A DNA stretch of 15,254 nt from an uncultured Roseburia sp. (lineage in GTDB: Bacteria > Bacillota > Clostridia > Lachnospirales > Lachnospiraceae). Each line of letters begins with the position of its first letter. Positions within the stretch are counted from its first letter, which is position 1. Below the pieces are notes generated by a model. It worked only from the letters and a program-made list of their open reading frames with translations. It was not told where the DNA came from and searched no databases. A program made the translations under genes and the position numbers. Location: positions 1 through 15,254 of the forward strand of contig CANODN010000019.1 in assembly GCA_947564765.1 (NCBI GenBank), given 5' to 3'. Shown one piece after another: positions 8,026-14,806 of the stretch.

Positions 8026-9138
8026 ATGAAGAGAAAATTAAATAAAAATATACTATTCGTTACGGTGTTGTTTCTGGCCGGATTGTCCTTGCTGCTGTAT
8101 CCGTTTGTTGCAAATCAATGGAATAATTACAGACAGTCGAAACTGATTGGCAGCTATGAGAAAGCAGTTGCAGAAAAAGAGGCTTCCGGGCAGATCGATT
8201 ATCAGGCGGAAAAGGAAGCGGCCGTTGATTATAATGAAAAACTTCTTCCATGCATTCTGCCGGATTCTTTTGCGGCGGCAGCGGCATCCGGTGAAGACGC
8301 GGCTTATATGAAATGCCTGAACATTACAGGAAACGGCATTATGGGCACGGTAGAGATCCCAAAGATTCGTATTACCCTTCCGATTTTCCATACGACAAAG
8401 GAAGAAATTTTAGAGCAGGCGGCAGGGCATTTGGAAGGAAGTTCCCTTCCGGTAGGAGGAGAAGATACGCATGCAGTCATATCCGCCCACAGAGGACTGC
8501 CCAGCGCTTCTTTGTTTACGGATTTGGATAAACTGGAAAAGAAAGATCATTTTCTTTTACATATTCTGGAGGATACCCTTTGCTATGAGGTGGATAAAAT
8601 ATCTGTGGTAGAGCCGGATAATACGGCGGATTTAGCAGTAGAAGATGGTATGGACCTGGTCACCCTTCTGACCTGCACGCCGTATGGAGTAAACAGCCAC
8701 AGGCTGTTAGTCAGGGGACATAGGGTCCCCTATGAACCGGAGATGCTTCTGGATGAGAAAATACCTCTGGGGAACATCAGCTTACATACCAATTATCTGT
8801 TGTGGGTGATTGTCGGAATGTTGATTACTGCAGGATTTACGTTTTTCCTGTACAGGAAAGAAAAACGGGTATTGGCACAAAGAGGCGGAGAGAATCCGAG
8901 AGAACCGGATAATACGGTAATTGCCCAGACAAAGGAAGCAGATGTATGGCAGCAAGATGCTAAGGCAGAGGACGCGGATGTATGGCTGAGGGATGCCCAG
9001 GCAAGGGAACCGGATGTATGGCTGAAAGATGCCCGGGCAGTTGGACAGAAGGAAGTGGACGAATGGCTGAGAGACGCTCAGGCGGCAGAAACACAGGAGC
9101 TTGACAAATGGCTGAAGGAAGGCGGGCAAGAGGAGTAA
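8026..9138 (+). CDS. Class C (pilin-polymerising) sortase with a repeat-bearing C-terminal tail
   Basis: A 370-residue membrane transpeptidase that would join pilins through their LPXTG-type motifs. It has an N-terminal helix (about 9-28), a lid-like D-S-F at 80-82 where class C enzymes often carry D-P-F/W, the SAHRG motif with His155, TLLTCTPYG with Cys217, and Arg226 in NSHRLLVRG. All three catalytic residues are in place. A second helix (about 255-275) is followed by basic residues, which puts the C-terminus inside the cell. Class C sortases usually end soon after this helix, but here about 95 residues follow with five Trp-centred repeats (305-370). GGAAGGAGAG precedes the ATG. The next gene encodes a second class C sortase with the same core motifs, so the two may divide the work between major pilin and adhesin. 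Confidence 0.93.
   Translation: MKRKLNKNILFVTVLFLAGLSLLLYPFVANQWNNYRQSKLIGSYEKAVAEKEASGQIDYQAEKEAAVDYNEKLLPCILPDSFAAAAASGEDAAYMKCLNITGNGIMGTVEIPKIRITLPIFHTTKEEILEQAAGHLEGSSLPVGGEDTHAVISAHRGLPSASLFTDLDKLEKKDHFLLHILEDTLCYEVDKISVVEPDNTADLAVEDGMDLVTLLTCTPYGVNSHRLLVRGHRVPYEPEMLLDEKIPLGNISLHTNYLLWVIVGMLITAGFTFFLYRKEKRVLAQRGGENPREPDNTVIAQTKEADVWQQDAKAEDADVWLRDAQAREPDVWLKDARAVGQKEVDEWLRDAQAAETQELDKWLKEGGQEE
8938..9135 (+). repeat. Five tandem 12- to 15-residue repeats in the sortase tail
   Basis: The repeats have the pattern D-(V/E/K)-W-(L/Q)-x-(D/E)-A-x-A, with Trp at residues 308, 320, 332, 347 and 362 (spacings 12, 12, 15, 15). Units 2 and 3 are closely similar in DNA (GCGGATGTATGGCTG against CCGGATGTATGGCTG), pointing to fairly recent duplication. 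The last unit is diverged at its end. By topology the array is cytoplasmic and acidic. Confidence 0.85.
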
Positions 9139-9140
9139 TT

Positions 9141-10040
9141 ATGAAGAGAAAAATATCCACATTTTTGTTTGGACTGCTGTTTCTTGTGGGATTTGGAATA
9201 CTTGCATACCCTACGATTTCCGACCAGTGGAATACTTACCGCCAGTCAAAGCTGATCTCCGATTACGATGAGAGAATCAGTCAGATTCCGGAAGAGGATT
9301 TTGAGGGGATTTGGGATGCAGCCAGAAAATATAATGATACATTTACGCAAAACAGCATTCTTACGGATGTGTTCGGCATAAACGAGACGGAAAATATCAA
9401 AGGGACAGAGTATTGGAAGGTTTTGAATGTTGCCGGAGACGGCATTATGGGATACATTACCATTCCTAAGATCCATATAAAGCTGTCAATTTATCATGGG
9501 ACTTCGGATGATGTACTGGATACGGGAATCGGACATATGAATGGCACCAGGCTTCCCATTGGGGGAGAAGGCAATCACAGCGTCCTTTCCGCCCACCGGG
9601 GACTGCCCAGCGCAAAGCTCTTTACGGATCTTGACCAGATGGAAAAAGGCGACAGGTTTTACCTGCATATTTTAAATGAAGATTTGGCCTATGAGGTGGA
9701 TCGGATTCTTCCGATGGTGAAGAAAGATGATTATGACGCGCTGGAGGAAGCGCTGAAAACAGAAGAAGGCGAAGATCAGGTTACACTTTTTACCTGTACG
9801 CCTTATGGAGTAAACAGCCACCGCCTTTTGGTGCGGGGTCACAGAGTGCCCTACGATGGGGAATTGGAATCTACACCTGTAGAATCTATGGTGCAGGCAA
9901 TTAGGAACTACTATATGTTATATCTGCTCTTTGGCCTTGGAGTGACTGTGCTGGTCATTTTAGCCATGCGCCGTTTCATAAAAAAGAAAGATAAAAAAAA
10001 TCTGGCAAAAGCAGAAGACCATAAGGAGGGAAAGAGTTGA
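9141..10040 (+). CDS. Second class C (pilin-polymerising) sortase
   Basis: A 299-residue class C sortase with an N-terminal helix (about 7-24), a lid-like D-V-F (76-78), SAHRG with His152, TLFTCTPYG with Cys219, Arg228 in NSHRLLVRG, a C-terminal helix (about 256-275) and a short basic tail. The start at 9141 is chosen because AGGAG lies at 9131-9135, the upstream stop ends at 9138, and the protein then begins with a proper membrane segment. An in-frame ATG at 9108 would add an implausible basic leader inside the previous gene. It resembles the preceding sortase closely around the N-terminus (QWN-YRQSKLI in both) and the active site, so the pair arose by duplication. It lacks the repeat tail. 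It would act at the membrane to build or finish pili. Which subunit each enzyme prefers cannot be read from the sequence. Confidence 0.93.
   Translation: MKRKISTFLFGLLFLVGFGILAYPTISDQWNTYRQSKLISDYDERISQIPEEDFEGIWDAARKYNDTFTQNSILTDVFGINETENIKGTEYWKVLNVAGDGIMGYITIPKIHIKLSIYHGTSDDVLDTGIGHMNGTRLPIGGEGNHSVLSAHRGLPSAKLFTDLDQMEKGDRFYLHILNEDLAYEVDRILPMVKKDDYDALEEALKTEEGEDQVTLFTCTPYGVNSHRLLVRGHRVPYDGELESTPVESMVQAIRNYYMLYLLFGLGVTVLVILAMRRFIKKKDKKNLAKAEDHKEGKS
10023..10039 (+). promoter_or_regulatory. Ribosome site that fixes a TTG start
   Basis: AAGGAGG (10023-10029) lies seven bases before TTG (10037-10039). The TTG overlaps the TGA stop of the preceding sortase as TTGA, and no in-frame ATG occurs before the signal-peptide core. 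Together these support a TTG start with translational coupling. Confidence 0.8.
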
Positions 10041-11095
10041 AGATAAAGAAAAAGATAAAAAAAGGATATGTATTTCTTTTAGGGGCAATTTTGATACTGC
10101 CTTGTATAAGCCTGCTGCAGGCACAGGCAGCCGGAGGAATTGATACCGGCAGGAAGGATTGCATCCTTACCGTGTCGGCGGACGTAAACGGCAGCGCGGG
10201 CGCAAATGCGGATTATCTGGAAGATTTTAATGAGATGACGATTTCGGTACCTGTATATAGGGTAGCCGAGGTGGATCAAACAGGACAGAAATTTACACCG
10301 GTGGAAGGATTTGAGGAGCTGGATTTCGGAGCGGTAAATAAATCAAATACCGCGTCAGTCTGGGAAAGTCTTGCAGAGCAGGCAGCGGAACTTTTGGCGG
10401 GGAACCCTCAAATAGAGCCGGCCGGTACGGCAGAGGTGAGACGGCCGGAGGGCGGCAGCCTGGCTGTGGGAGAAGTGAGAGGGCTTGCCACCGGGATGTA
10501 TCTGGTAGCTCCTGAGGCATGCTATAATCCGGATTATACGGTTCAGTATGTATTTGCTCCCTATCTGACGGCGCTGCCCTGCAGTGAATATACGCTCAAT
10601 GGAGAGGGCAGCGATGCTTGGATATATGAAACAACAATCGGCCTGAAACCGGATGCACAGCCTCAGTACGGAAAATTGAATATTGTAAAAAATCTGAAGA
10701 ATTATAATGAGACACTGGGGAAGGCCACATTTGTTTTTCATATTATTGGGAAAGACAAAGCAGGCGAGATAAAATACGATGAAGTGGAAAGCCTGACGTT
10801 TGCGGCGGCGGGAAGTAATACCCTTACACTGGAAAAAATTCCGGCAGGTCTTACGGTAACGGTAACGGAAATTTATTCTGGTGCAAGCTACAAGATAGAG
10901 GATTCCGGGCAGGCGGCAACGGTGGTCTGGTCTGATGCGGCAGTAGAGGCAGGAGCGGCGCAGGAGGCGTCCGTGTCTTTTACAAACAGCTATGACGGCG
11001 GCAACCGGGGAGGCTACGGTGTGACGAATCATTTTGAGTCCGATGGCGGCGGAGGATGGAATTGGCAGAATCCTACCGTTTCTGCAGAAGAATAG
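10037..11095 (+). CDS. Pilin-like secreted protein with an isopeptide-type domain and no wall anchor
   Basis: A 352-residue exported protein with a signal peptide (about 1-32; basic start, then a hydrophobic core, ending near Gln-Ala-Gln-Ala-Ala). The N-terminal part (about 40-200) resembles the first domain of SpaA/backbone pilins. The second domain (about 211-318) is Cna-like, with the usual isopeptide trio in place: Lys218 or Lys221, Glu278 in VTVTEIY, and Asn317 in SFTNSY. It ends in a Gly-rich tail (about 320-352) with no LPXTG-like motif, membrane helix or basic end. The reading frame is intact and the next gene starts 17 bases later, so there is no sign of a lost C-terminus. It may be a fibre subunit held by another protein, a cap, or a component linking the pilus to the TasA-like proteins encoded next. 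Function is inferred. Confidence 0.82.
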   Translation: MKIKKKIKKGYVFLLGAILILPCISLLQAQAAGGIDTGRKDCILTVSADVNGSAGANADYLEDFNEMTISVPVYRVAEVDQTGQKFTPVEGFEELDFGAVNKSNTASVWESLAEQAAELLAGNPQIEPAGTAEVRRPEGGSLAVGEVRGLATGMYLVAPEACYNPDYTVQYVFAPYLTALPCSEYTLNGEGSDAWIYETTIGLKPDAQPQYGKLNIVKNLKNYNETLGKATFVFHIIGKDKAGEIKYDEVESLTFAAAGSNTLTLEKIPAGLTVTVTEIYSGASYKIEDSGQAATVVWSDAAVEAGAAQEASVSFTNSYDGGNRGGYGVTNHFESDGGGGWNWQNPTVSAEE

Positions 11096-11112
11096 AAAGG
11101 AGCGCGGCAGGG

Positions 11113-11667
11113 ATGGAAAAAACAAAGACTGGTAGAATGAGAAACAGAATAATTGCGCTGTCGGCTGCGGCTTTCTGTATGATCATGGCAGCCTCTGTCA
11201 AAGAAGCGGCAGCTTATTTTACGACGTATGTTTCCGCCGGGGGCAGTCATGTGGTAAACCTTGGCTCTCAGACGAAGATAGATGAAGATGTGAAAAATAT
11301 GGTAAAGCAGATTTCGGTTGAAAATACATCGCAAATCAATGATTGTTATGTCAGGGTAAAAGTATTCTGCGGCGATTGGCTGAAGGATAACCTGAAAATA
11401 TTTGGTGAGGATAATGATCTCTGGAAGTATTCACAGCAAGACGATTACTGGTATTATGGTCCCATCCTTTTGGCAGGGGAGCGTACAAAGATTTTGAATG
11501 TAAAGATTGAAGTACCGGAAGGGCTGGACAAAGACAGCTTTAATGTGGTAGTCATTCAGGAATGCGCGCCTGTTATTTACGATGAAGCCGGAAATCCCTC
11601 GGCAGACTGGAACACAGTTTATTCGGATTGGAACGAAGCGCAGAGAGAGGGGGCTGGCGAATCATGA
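11113..11667 (+). CDS. TasA/CalY-like secreted protein (SipW-type substrate candidate)
   Basis: A 184-residue exported protein. A signal peptide (about 1-34) ends in Ala-Ala-Ala followed by YFT, and such a short aromatic segment just after the cleavage region is typical of SipW-dependent proteins. The rest is a small beta-rich domain. The segment NTSQINDCYVRVKV (71-84) aligns with NSGTIDEYVRVRIY in the next protein, the clearest sign of common origin. Three Cys (78, 86, 151) remain in the mature part, an odd number. The ATG at 11113 is preferred, with AAAGGAGC upstream; an earlier ATG at 11056 would lie inside the previous gene. There is no sorting motif. By analogy with Bacillus TasA and CalY it may form or seed extracellular fibres. 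The family call is moderate, the fibre role weaker. Confidence 0.78.
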   Translation: MEKTKTGRMRNRIIALSAAAFCMIMAASVKEAAAYFTTYVSAGGSHVVNLGSQTKIDEDVKNMVKQISVENTSQINDCYVRVKVFCGDWLKDNLKIFGEDNDLWKYSQQDDYWYYGPILLAGERTKILNVKIEVPEGLDKDSFNVVVIQECAPVIYDEAGNPSADWNTVYSDWNEAQREGAGES

Positions 11668-12392
11668 AGAAAAGGCATATAGGATATCTGATGCTTGTAG
11701 TGTCTCTGCTCCTTTTGCTGGGCAGTTCTGTCGGAGGCGCAAGGGCTGCGCTCACTTATTACAGTGATAATTACATAGCAGAAATTACCGTCTCCCAGAT
11801 TGGCGTAAGCCTGTTGGAAAACGGGGAAATGGTCAGCAGCCGGGATTATGAGAAGCATGAGTGGAAGATCAATTCAAACAAAGGAAGCGGTTCTGTAAAC
11901 GGCGCGCTGCTTACAAAGATGTTAAAGCCGGAGGAGAAACTGGCGCTGAATAAAAAATACGAAGAAAAACTGACCGTAAAGAACAGCGGAACGATTGACG
12001 AATACGTCAGAGTGCGTATTTATCGGTACTGGATGAAAGACGGAAAGAAATTGACGGCGCTTTCGCCGGATTTGATCGATTTGAACCTTGTCAATACGGA
12101 CAAATGGGTGAAAAATCCGGAACAGACAGCGGAATGCACGGAGCTTTTTTATAAGGGAATTTTAAAATCAGGGAAAGAGTCCGCAGCTTTTGCAGATACC
12201 ATCCGGATTGACGGATCACTGGCGTCGGAAGCGAAAATTGAAACAAACGGAAACACCGTTACGACAACCTATAAATACGACGGCGCGGAATTTCATGTAG
12301 ATGTGGAAGTAGACGCCGTACAGACGCACAATGCGCAGGATGCCATAAAAAGCGCCTGGGGTGTGGATGCATCTGCACTTGGGATTTTGTAA
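11664..12392 (+). CDS. Second TasA/CalY-like secreted protein
   Basis: A 242-residue exported protein starting at the ATG of an ATGA overlap with the previous stop, with GAGAGGGGG upstream. The signal peptide ends near Ala-Arg-Ala (26-28) and is followed by ALTYYSDNY, the usual SipW-type context. The mature part has the shared VKNSGTIDEYVRVRIY segment (105-120) and a C-terminal AVQTHNAQDAIKSAWG (218-233) that I recall from SipW-associated camelysin-like proteins of Clostridia. It has no wall anchor or membrane helix, and one Cys (158). It is larger than its neighbour and is a good candidate for the main subunit of a TasA-like fibre processed by the SipW-type peptidase at the operon's end. The assembly role is inferred from the family. 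Confidence 0.82.
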   Translation: MKKRHIGYLMLVVSLLLLLGSSVGGARAALTYYSDNYIAEITVSQIGVSLLENGEMVSSRDYEKHEWKINSNKGSGSVNGALLTKMLKPEEKLALNKKYEEKLTVKNSGTIDEYVRVRIYRYWMKDGKKLTALSPDLIDLNLVNTDKWVKNPEQTAECTELFYKGILKSGKESAAFADTIRIDGSLASEAKIETNGNTVTTTYKYDGAEFHVDVEVDAVQTHNAQDAIKSAWGVDASALGIL

Positions 12393-12409
12393 AGGGGAGG
12401 GCGGAAAGA

Positions 12410-13186
12410 ATGAAAAAAAGATATAAAAAAGTATGTCTTGCAGCAGTTCTGCTTTTTGCTCTTTCCTCTTCTGCGGCAGTCAGGGCAGAGGATCGGCAGG
12501 GAGCGTCCGGCTGGCAGGTATCCTTTGACGGAAAGAAAATGGAGAGCAATTTTACGTCAGCCGACATGAGTAATGAAGCGGGGCTGATGCAGCCGGGAGA
12601 TTCTGTGGAATTTACTGTAACACTGAAAAATTCAAGTAATGGCCAGACGGACTGGTATATGAAAAACGAAGTGCTTACGTCTTTGGAGGATGCCGGAGAC
12701 GCCGCGGGCGGCGCTTATGACTATTTGCTGACGTATACGGATACGCAGGGACAGACGACAACTTTGTATTCCAGTGAGAAATTCGGCGGAGAAGGGAAGA
12801 TCGGCGGCGTAGGACTCCATGGAGCTACTACAACCCTTCAAAATTATTTTTACCTGGATCGGATGGGGAACGGCGATACGGGAGTTGTAAAGCTGAAGGT
12901 CGCTTTAGACGGCGAAACTTTGGTGAACGATTATCAGAATACGCTTGCAAGACTGCAGATGGATTTTGCAGCGGAATCAGCCGGCAGCGATCCCAACCGG
13001 AATACGACTTCTACACCCGGAGATCCTACAGGCATGAGAACAGACCGGACTGCGGTAAAAACCGGTGACGATACAAAAATTGTACGGTATCTGGTGATGA
13101 TGCTTGCATCGGGACTGGTACTTTTTGTGGGCGCAATTCTGCTGCTTCGCCGGCAAACAGAAGAAACGGAAAGAAGGGGGAGATGA
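12410..13186 (+). CDS. Wall-anchored TasA-like surface protein with a non-canonical VKTGD sorting signal
   Basis: A 258-residue protein with a signal peptide ending near Val-Arg-Ala (24-26). The extracellular domain (about 32-188) has the sequence PGDSVEFTVTLKNSS (62-76), resembling the start of TasA-like beta domains, but has low overall likeness to its two neighbours. A Thr/Pro/Asn-rich linker (190-213) leads to AVKTGD (215-220), a membrane helix (about 225-247) and a basic tail (LLRRQ and ERRGR). This is the layout of a sortase signal with V-K-T-G replacing L-P-x-T-G. It is the best visible client for the convergent class B sortase, which generally recognises non-LPXTG motifs. It could be the anchor or base for the TasA-like proteins. 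The start has AAGGGGAGG nine bases upstream. Confidence 0.78.
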   Translation: MKKRYKKVCLAAVLLFALSSSAAVRAEDRQGASGWQVSFDGKKMESNFTSADMSNEAGLMQPGDSVEFTVTLKNSSNGQTDWYMKNEVLTSLEDAGDAAGGAYDYLLTYTDTQGQTTTLYSSEKFGGEGKIGGVGLHGATTTLQNYFYLDRMGNGDTGVVKLKVALDGETLVNDYQNTLARLQMDFAAESAGSDPNRNTTSTPGDPTGMRTDRTAVKTGDDTKIVRYLVMMLASGLVLFVGAILLLRRQTEETERRGR

Positions 13187-13187
13187 T

Positions 13188-14267
13188 ATGAAACGGTTAA
13201 AATATTTGTGTATGGGCATACTGTTTTTTTGCACATCCCTTCTGGCAGACGGCCGGTTCGTGTTTGCAGCAGATGAGGAATATACGTATACGGTGCGCCT
13301 GTATGCCGGGAATTTAGGCACGCTCTCAGCGGAAGGCATTGATGTTTCTTCTGCGTCGGCAAAAATTGCCTTTGACAAAGACTGCGTGGTGATTACCGGA
13401 TTGAAATATGCAGATACGGTATATATGAATCCGAAGGAGACAGCCGGTGTTACGGATGAGAGATATTATGTCAGAGGAGTCCGCAGAGCCGGCAGAGACA
13501 ATTCAGAAGCGGAAGTGCCGACGTTTCAGGTGGCGGCTGACAGAGACTATGTAGTGGCTTACGGTATCAAAGGAGATATGGCGGCTTACACGGTGAATTA
13601 TCAGGATATGGAAGGCAATACGTTAAAAAAGAGCGATACTTATTACGGAAACATCGGAGAGCGGCAGTATGTATCTTCCCGGTATATAGAAGGATATGAG
13701 CCGCAGACACTGAATCTGGTAAAAACGCTTTCGGCAAATGAAACGGAAAATGTTTTTACATTCCGTTATCGGCCGGTGACAGTCGCTTCGGCGCCGGCGG
13801 AGAATCCCGCGGCTTCTGATTCCGAGAGACCGGCAGCGGCATCTTCCAGTACGACGACAGGGACCAATCTGACCGGAGGAAATACCAACACGGGAAATAC
13901 GGTAAATGAAGATGCCGAAGAGGATGCCGAAAATGCAGAGGAAGAGATACAGGAGGAGAATCCCGACGAAGAAGAGGCTTTGGGCGGAGACGCGGAGCCG
14001 TTAGAAAATGTGCCGGATAATGAAGTGCCGCTGGGACAGCAAAGTCTGGAAGATTTGGATGACGGAGAAACACCCCTGGCAGATTTAAAACTGGATCAGG
14101 CAGGGCTTATGGGATATTTCCCTGTTTATTTGGGAATCGGCATAACAGCGGCAATGATACTATTGATTGCGGGGATTTTTCTTTATAGAAAACAGAAAAA
14201 ACCAAAAGCTGTAAAAAGCAAAAGTGCAATAAACAGCGAGGCAGACAGATCTGAGAGGAAAGTATGA
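13188..14267 (+). CDS. MucBP-like membrane-anchored surface protein
   Basis: A 359-residue protein. The signal peptide ends near Phe-Ala-Ala (26-28). An N-terminal domain (30-130) is unassigned. Residues about 134-195 (YTVNYQDMEGNTL onwards) resemble a MucBP repeat, a fold linked to binding mucin or glycans. A low-complexity stalk follows: Ala/Ser/Thr/Asn-rich at 199-238, then strongly acidic at 239-295. Two short motifs, PDNEVPLG (276-283) and DDGETPLA (291-298), precede the membrane helix (about 310-333) and a basic tail. There is no LPXTG. The start at 13188 lies one base after the upstream stop, with AAGGGGGA at 13174-13181. An in-frame ATG at 13104 lies inside the previous gene and gives no signal peptide at the right place. 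The protein may tether or attach the SipW-dependent fibre to host mucus; this is inference. Confidence 0.75.
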   Translation: MKRLKYLCMGILFFCTSLLADGRFVFAADEEYTYTVRLYAGNLGTLSAEGIDVSSASAKIAFDKDCVVITGLKYADTVYMNPKETAGVTDERYYVRGVRRAGRDNSEAEVPTFQVAADRDYVVAYGIKGDMAAYTVNYQDMEGNTLKKSDTYYGNIGERQYVSSRYIEGYEPQTLNLVKTLSANETENVFTFRYRPVTVASAPAENPAASDSERPAAASSSTTTGTNLTGGNTNTGNTVNEDAEEDAENAEEEIQEENPDEEEALGGDAEPLENVPDNEVPLGQQSLEDLDDGETPLADLKLDQAGLMGYFPVYLGIGITAAMILLIAGIFLYRKQKKPKAVKSKSAINSEADRSERKV

Positions 14268-14788
14268 AAAAACAGAGAGGAAAAAATAAAATCAGAAAAC
14301 TGATCAGTGCAGCCGGAACGGGGATGGTCTTATTTGTGATCATCCTTTGTTCTTTATTAGTCTTTCCGGGGATGGCGGGTTTTCATATGTTTCACGTGCT
14401 AAGCGGCAGTATGGAGCCGGAAATGCCTGTGGGCAGCCTGATTTATGTACGGGAAGGTCAGCCGGAGGATGTGGCGGACGGAGAGATCATTGCTTTTTAC
14501 GCTTCACAGGATAGTTCGGGCATTATCACCCACCGGGTGGTAAAAAATAATATAGTAAGCGGAATTTTTCATACCAAAGGAGATGCAAATGCCAAAGAAG
14601 ATCCTATGCCGGTTTCGTATGATAATTATATCGGAAGAGTAGAGAAGATCATTCCCCGTCTGGGAGCAGTGCTGACAGCCATGACGTCATTTCAGGGCAA
14701 GGCAGCGGCAGCCTGTGTAGTTGGGTTAGGGGTGCTTTTAAATCTGCTGGCTTCCAGGATGGGGAAAGAAAAAGAAACAGACGGCTGA
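14264..14788 (+). CDS. sipW: SipW-type signal peptidase I (ER-type Ser/His)
   Basis: A 174-residue signal peptidase of the archaeal/eukaryotic type. An N-terminal helix (about 14-37) precedes the nucleophile Ser49 in SGSMEP. His90 in THRVV replaces the Lys of bacterial-type enzymes, and Asp107 in KGDAN plus Asp113 fit the remaining conserved positions. A second helix lies near residues 145-163. In Bacillus, SipW processes TasA and TapA; here the likely substrates are the TasA-like proteins encoded directly upstream. The ATG overlaps the previous stop as ATGA. The gene ends three bases from a convergent sortase gene. The 929-1540 enzyme is of the other, Ser/Lys, type. The symbol names the family; orthology to Bacillus sipW is not proven. 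Confidence 0.92.
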   Translation: MKKQRGKNKIRKLISAAGTGMVLFVIILCSLLVFPGMAGFHMFHVLSGSMEPEMPVGSLIYVREGQPEDVADGEIIAFYASQDSSGIITHRVVKNNIVSGIFHTKGDANAKEDPMPVSYDNYIGRVEKIIPRLGAVLTAMTSFQGKAAAACVVGLGVLLNLLASRMGKEKETDG

Positions 14789-14806
14789 TGCTTATTCCAT
14801 CAGCCG
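14782..14806 (-). terminator. Hairpin between the convergent gene ends
   Basis: CGGCTGATG (14782-14790) pairs perfectly with CATCAGCCG (14798-14806) around a 7-base loop. The left arm holds the SipW-type gene's TGA and the loop holds the sortase stop. Read on the minus strand, the stem is followed by a T-rich run (about 14766-14781), so it would mainly terminate the sortase transcript. No T-run follows on the plus strand. Confidence 0.5.

Noticed and set aside
8938..9135. CRISPR array as explanation of the repeats
   Set aside because: The repeats are in-frame coding units with no unique spacers of constant length and continue the sortase reading frame.
10037..11113. Frameshift that removed an LPXTG signal from the pilin-like protein
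   Set aside because: The region after the stop holds the next gene's ribosome site and start, and I saw no LPXTG-like sequence plus helix in the other frames.
10355..11125. Open antisense frame of 256 codons
   Set aside because: Opposite the anchorless pilin-like gene, Arg/Cys-rich, no motif, and inconsistent with the coupled operon.
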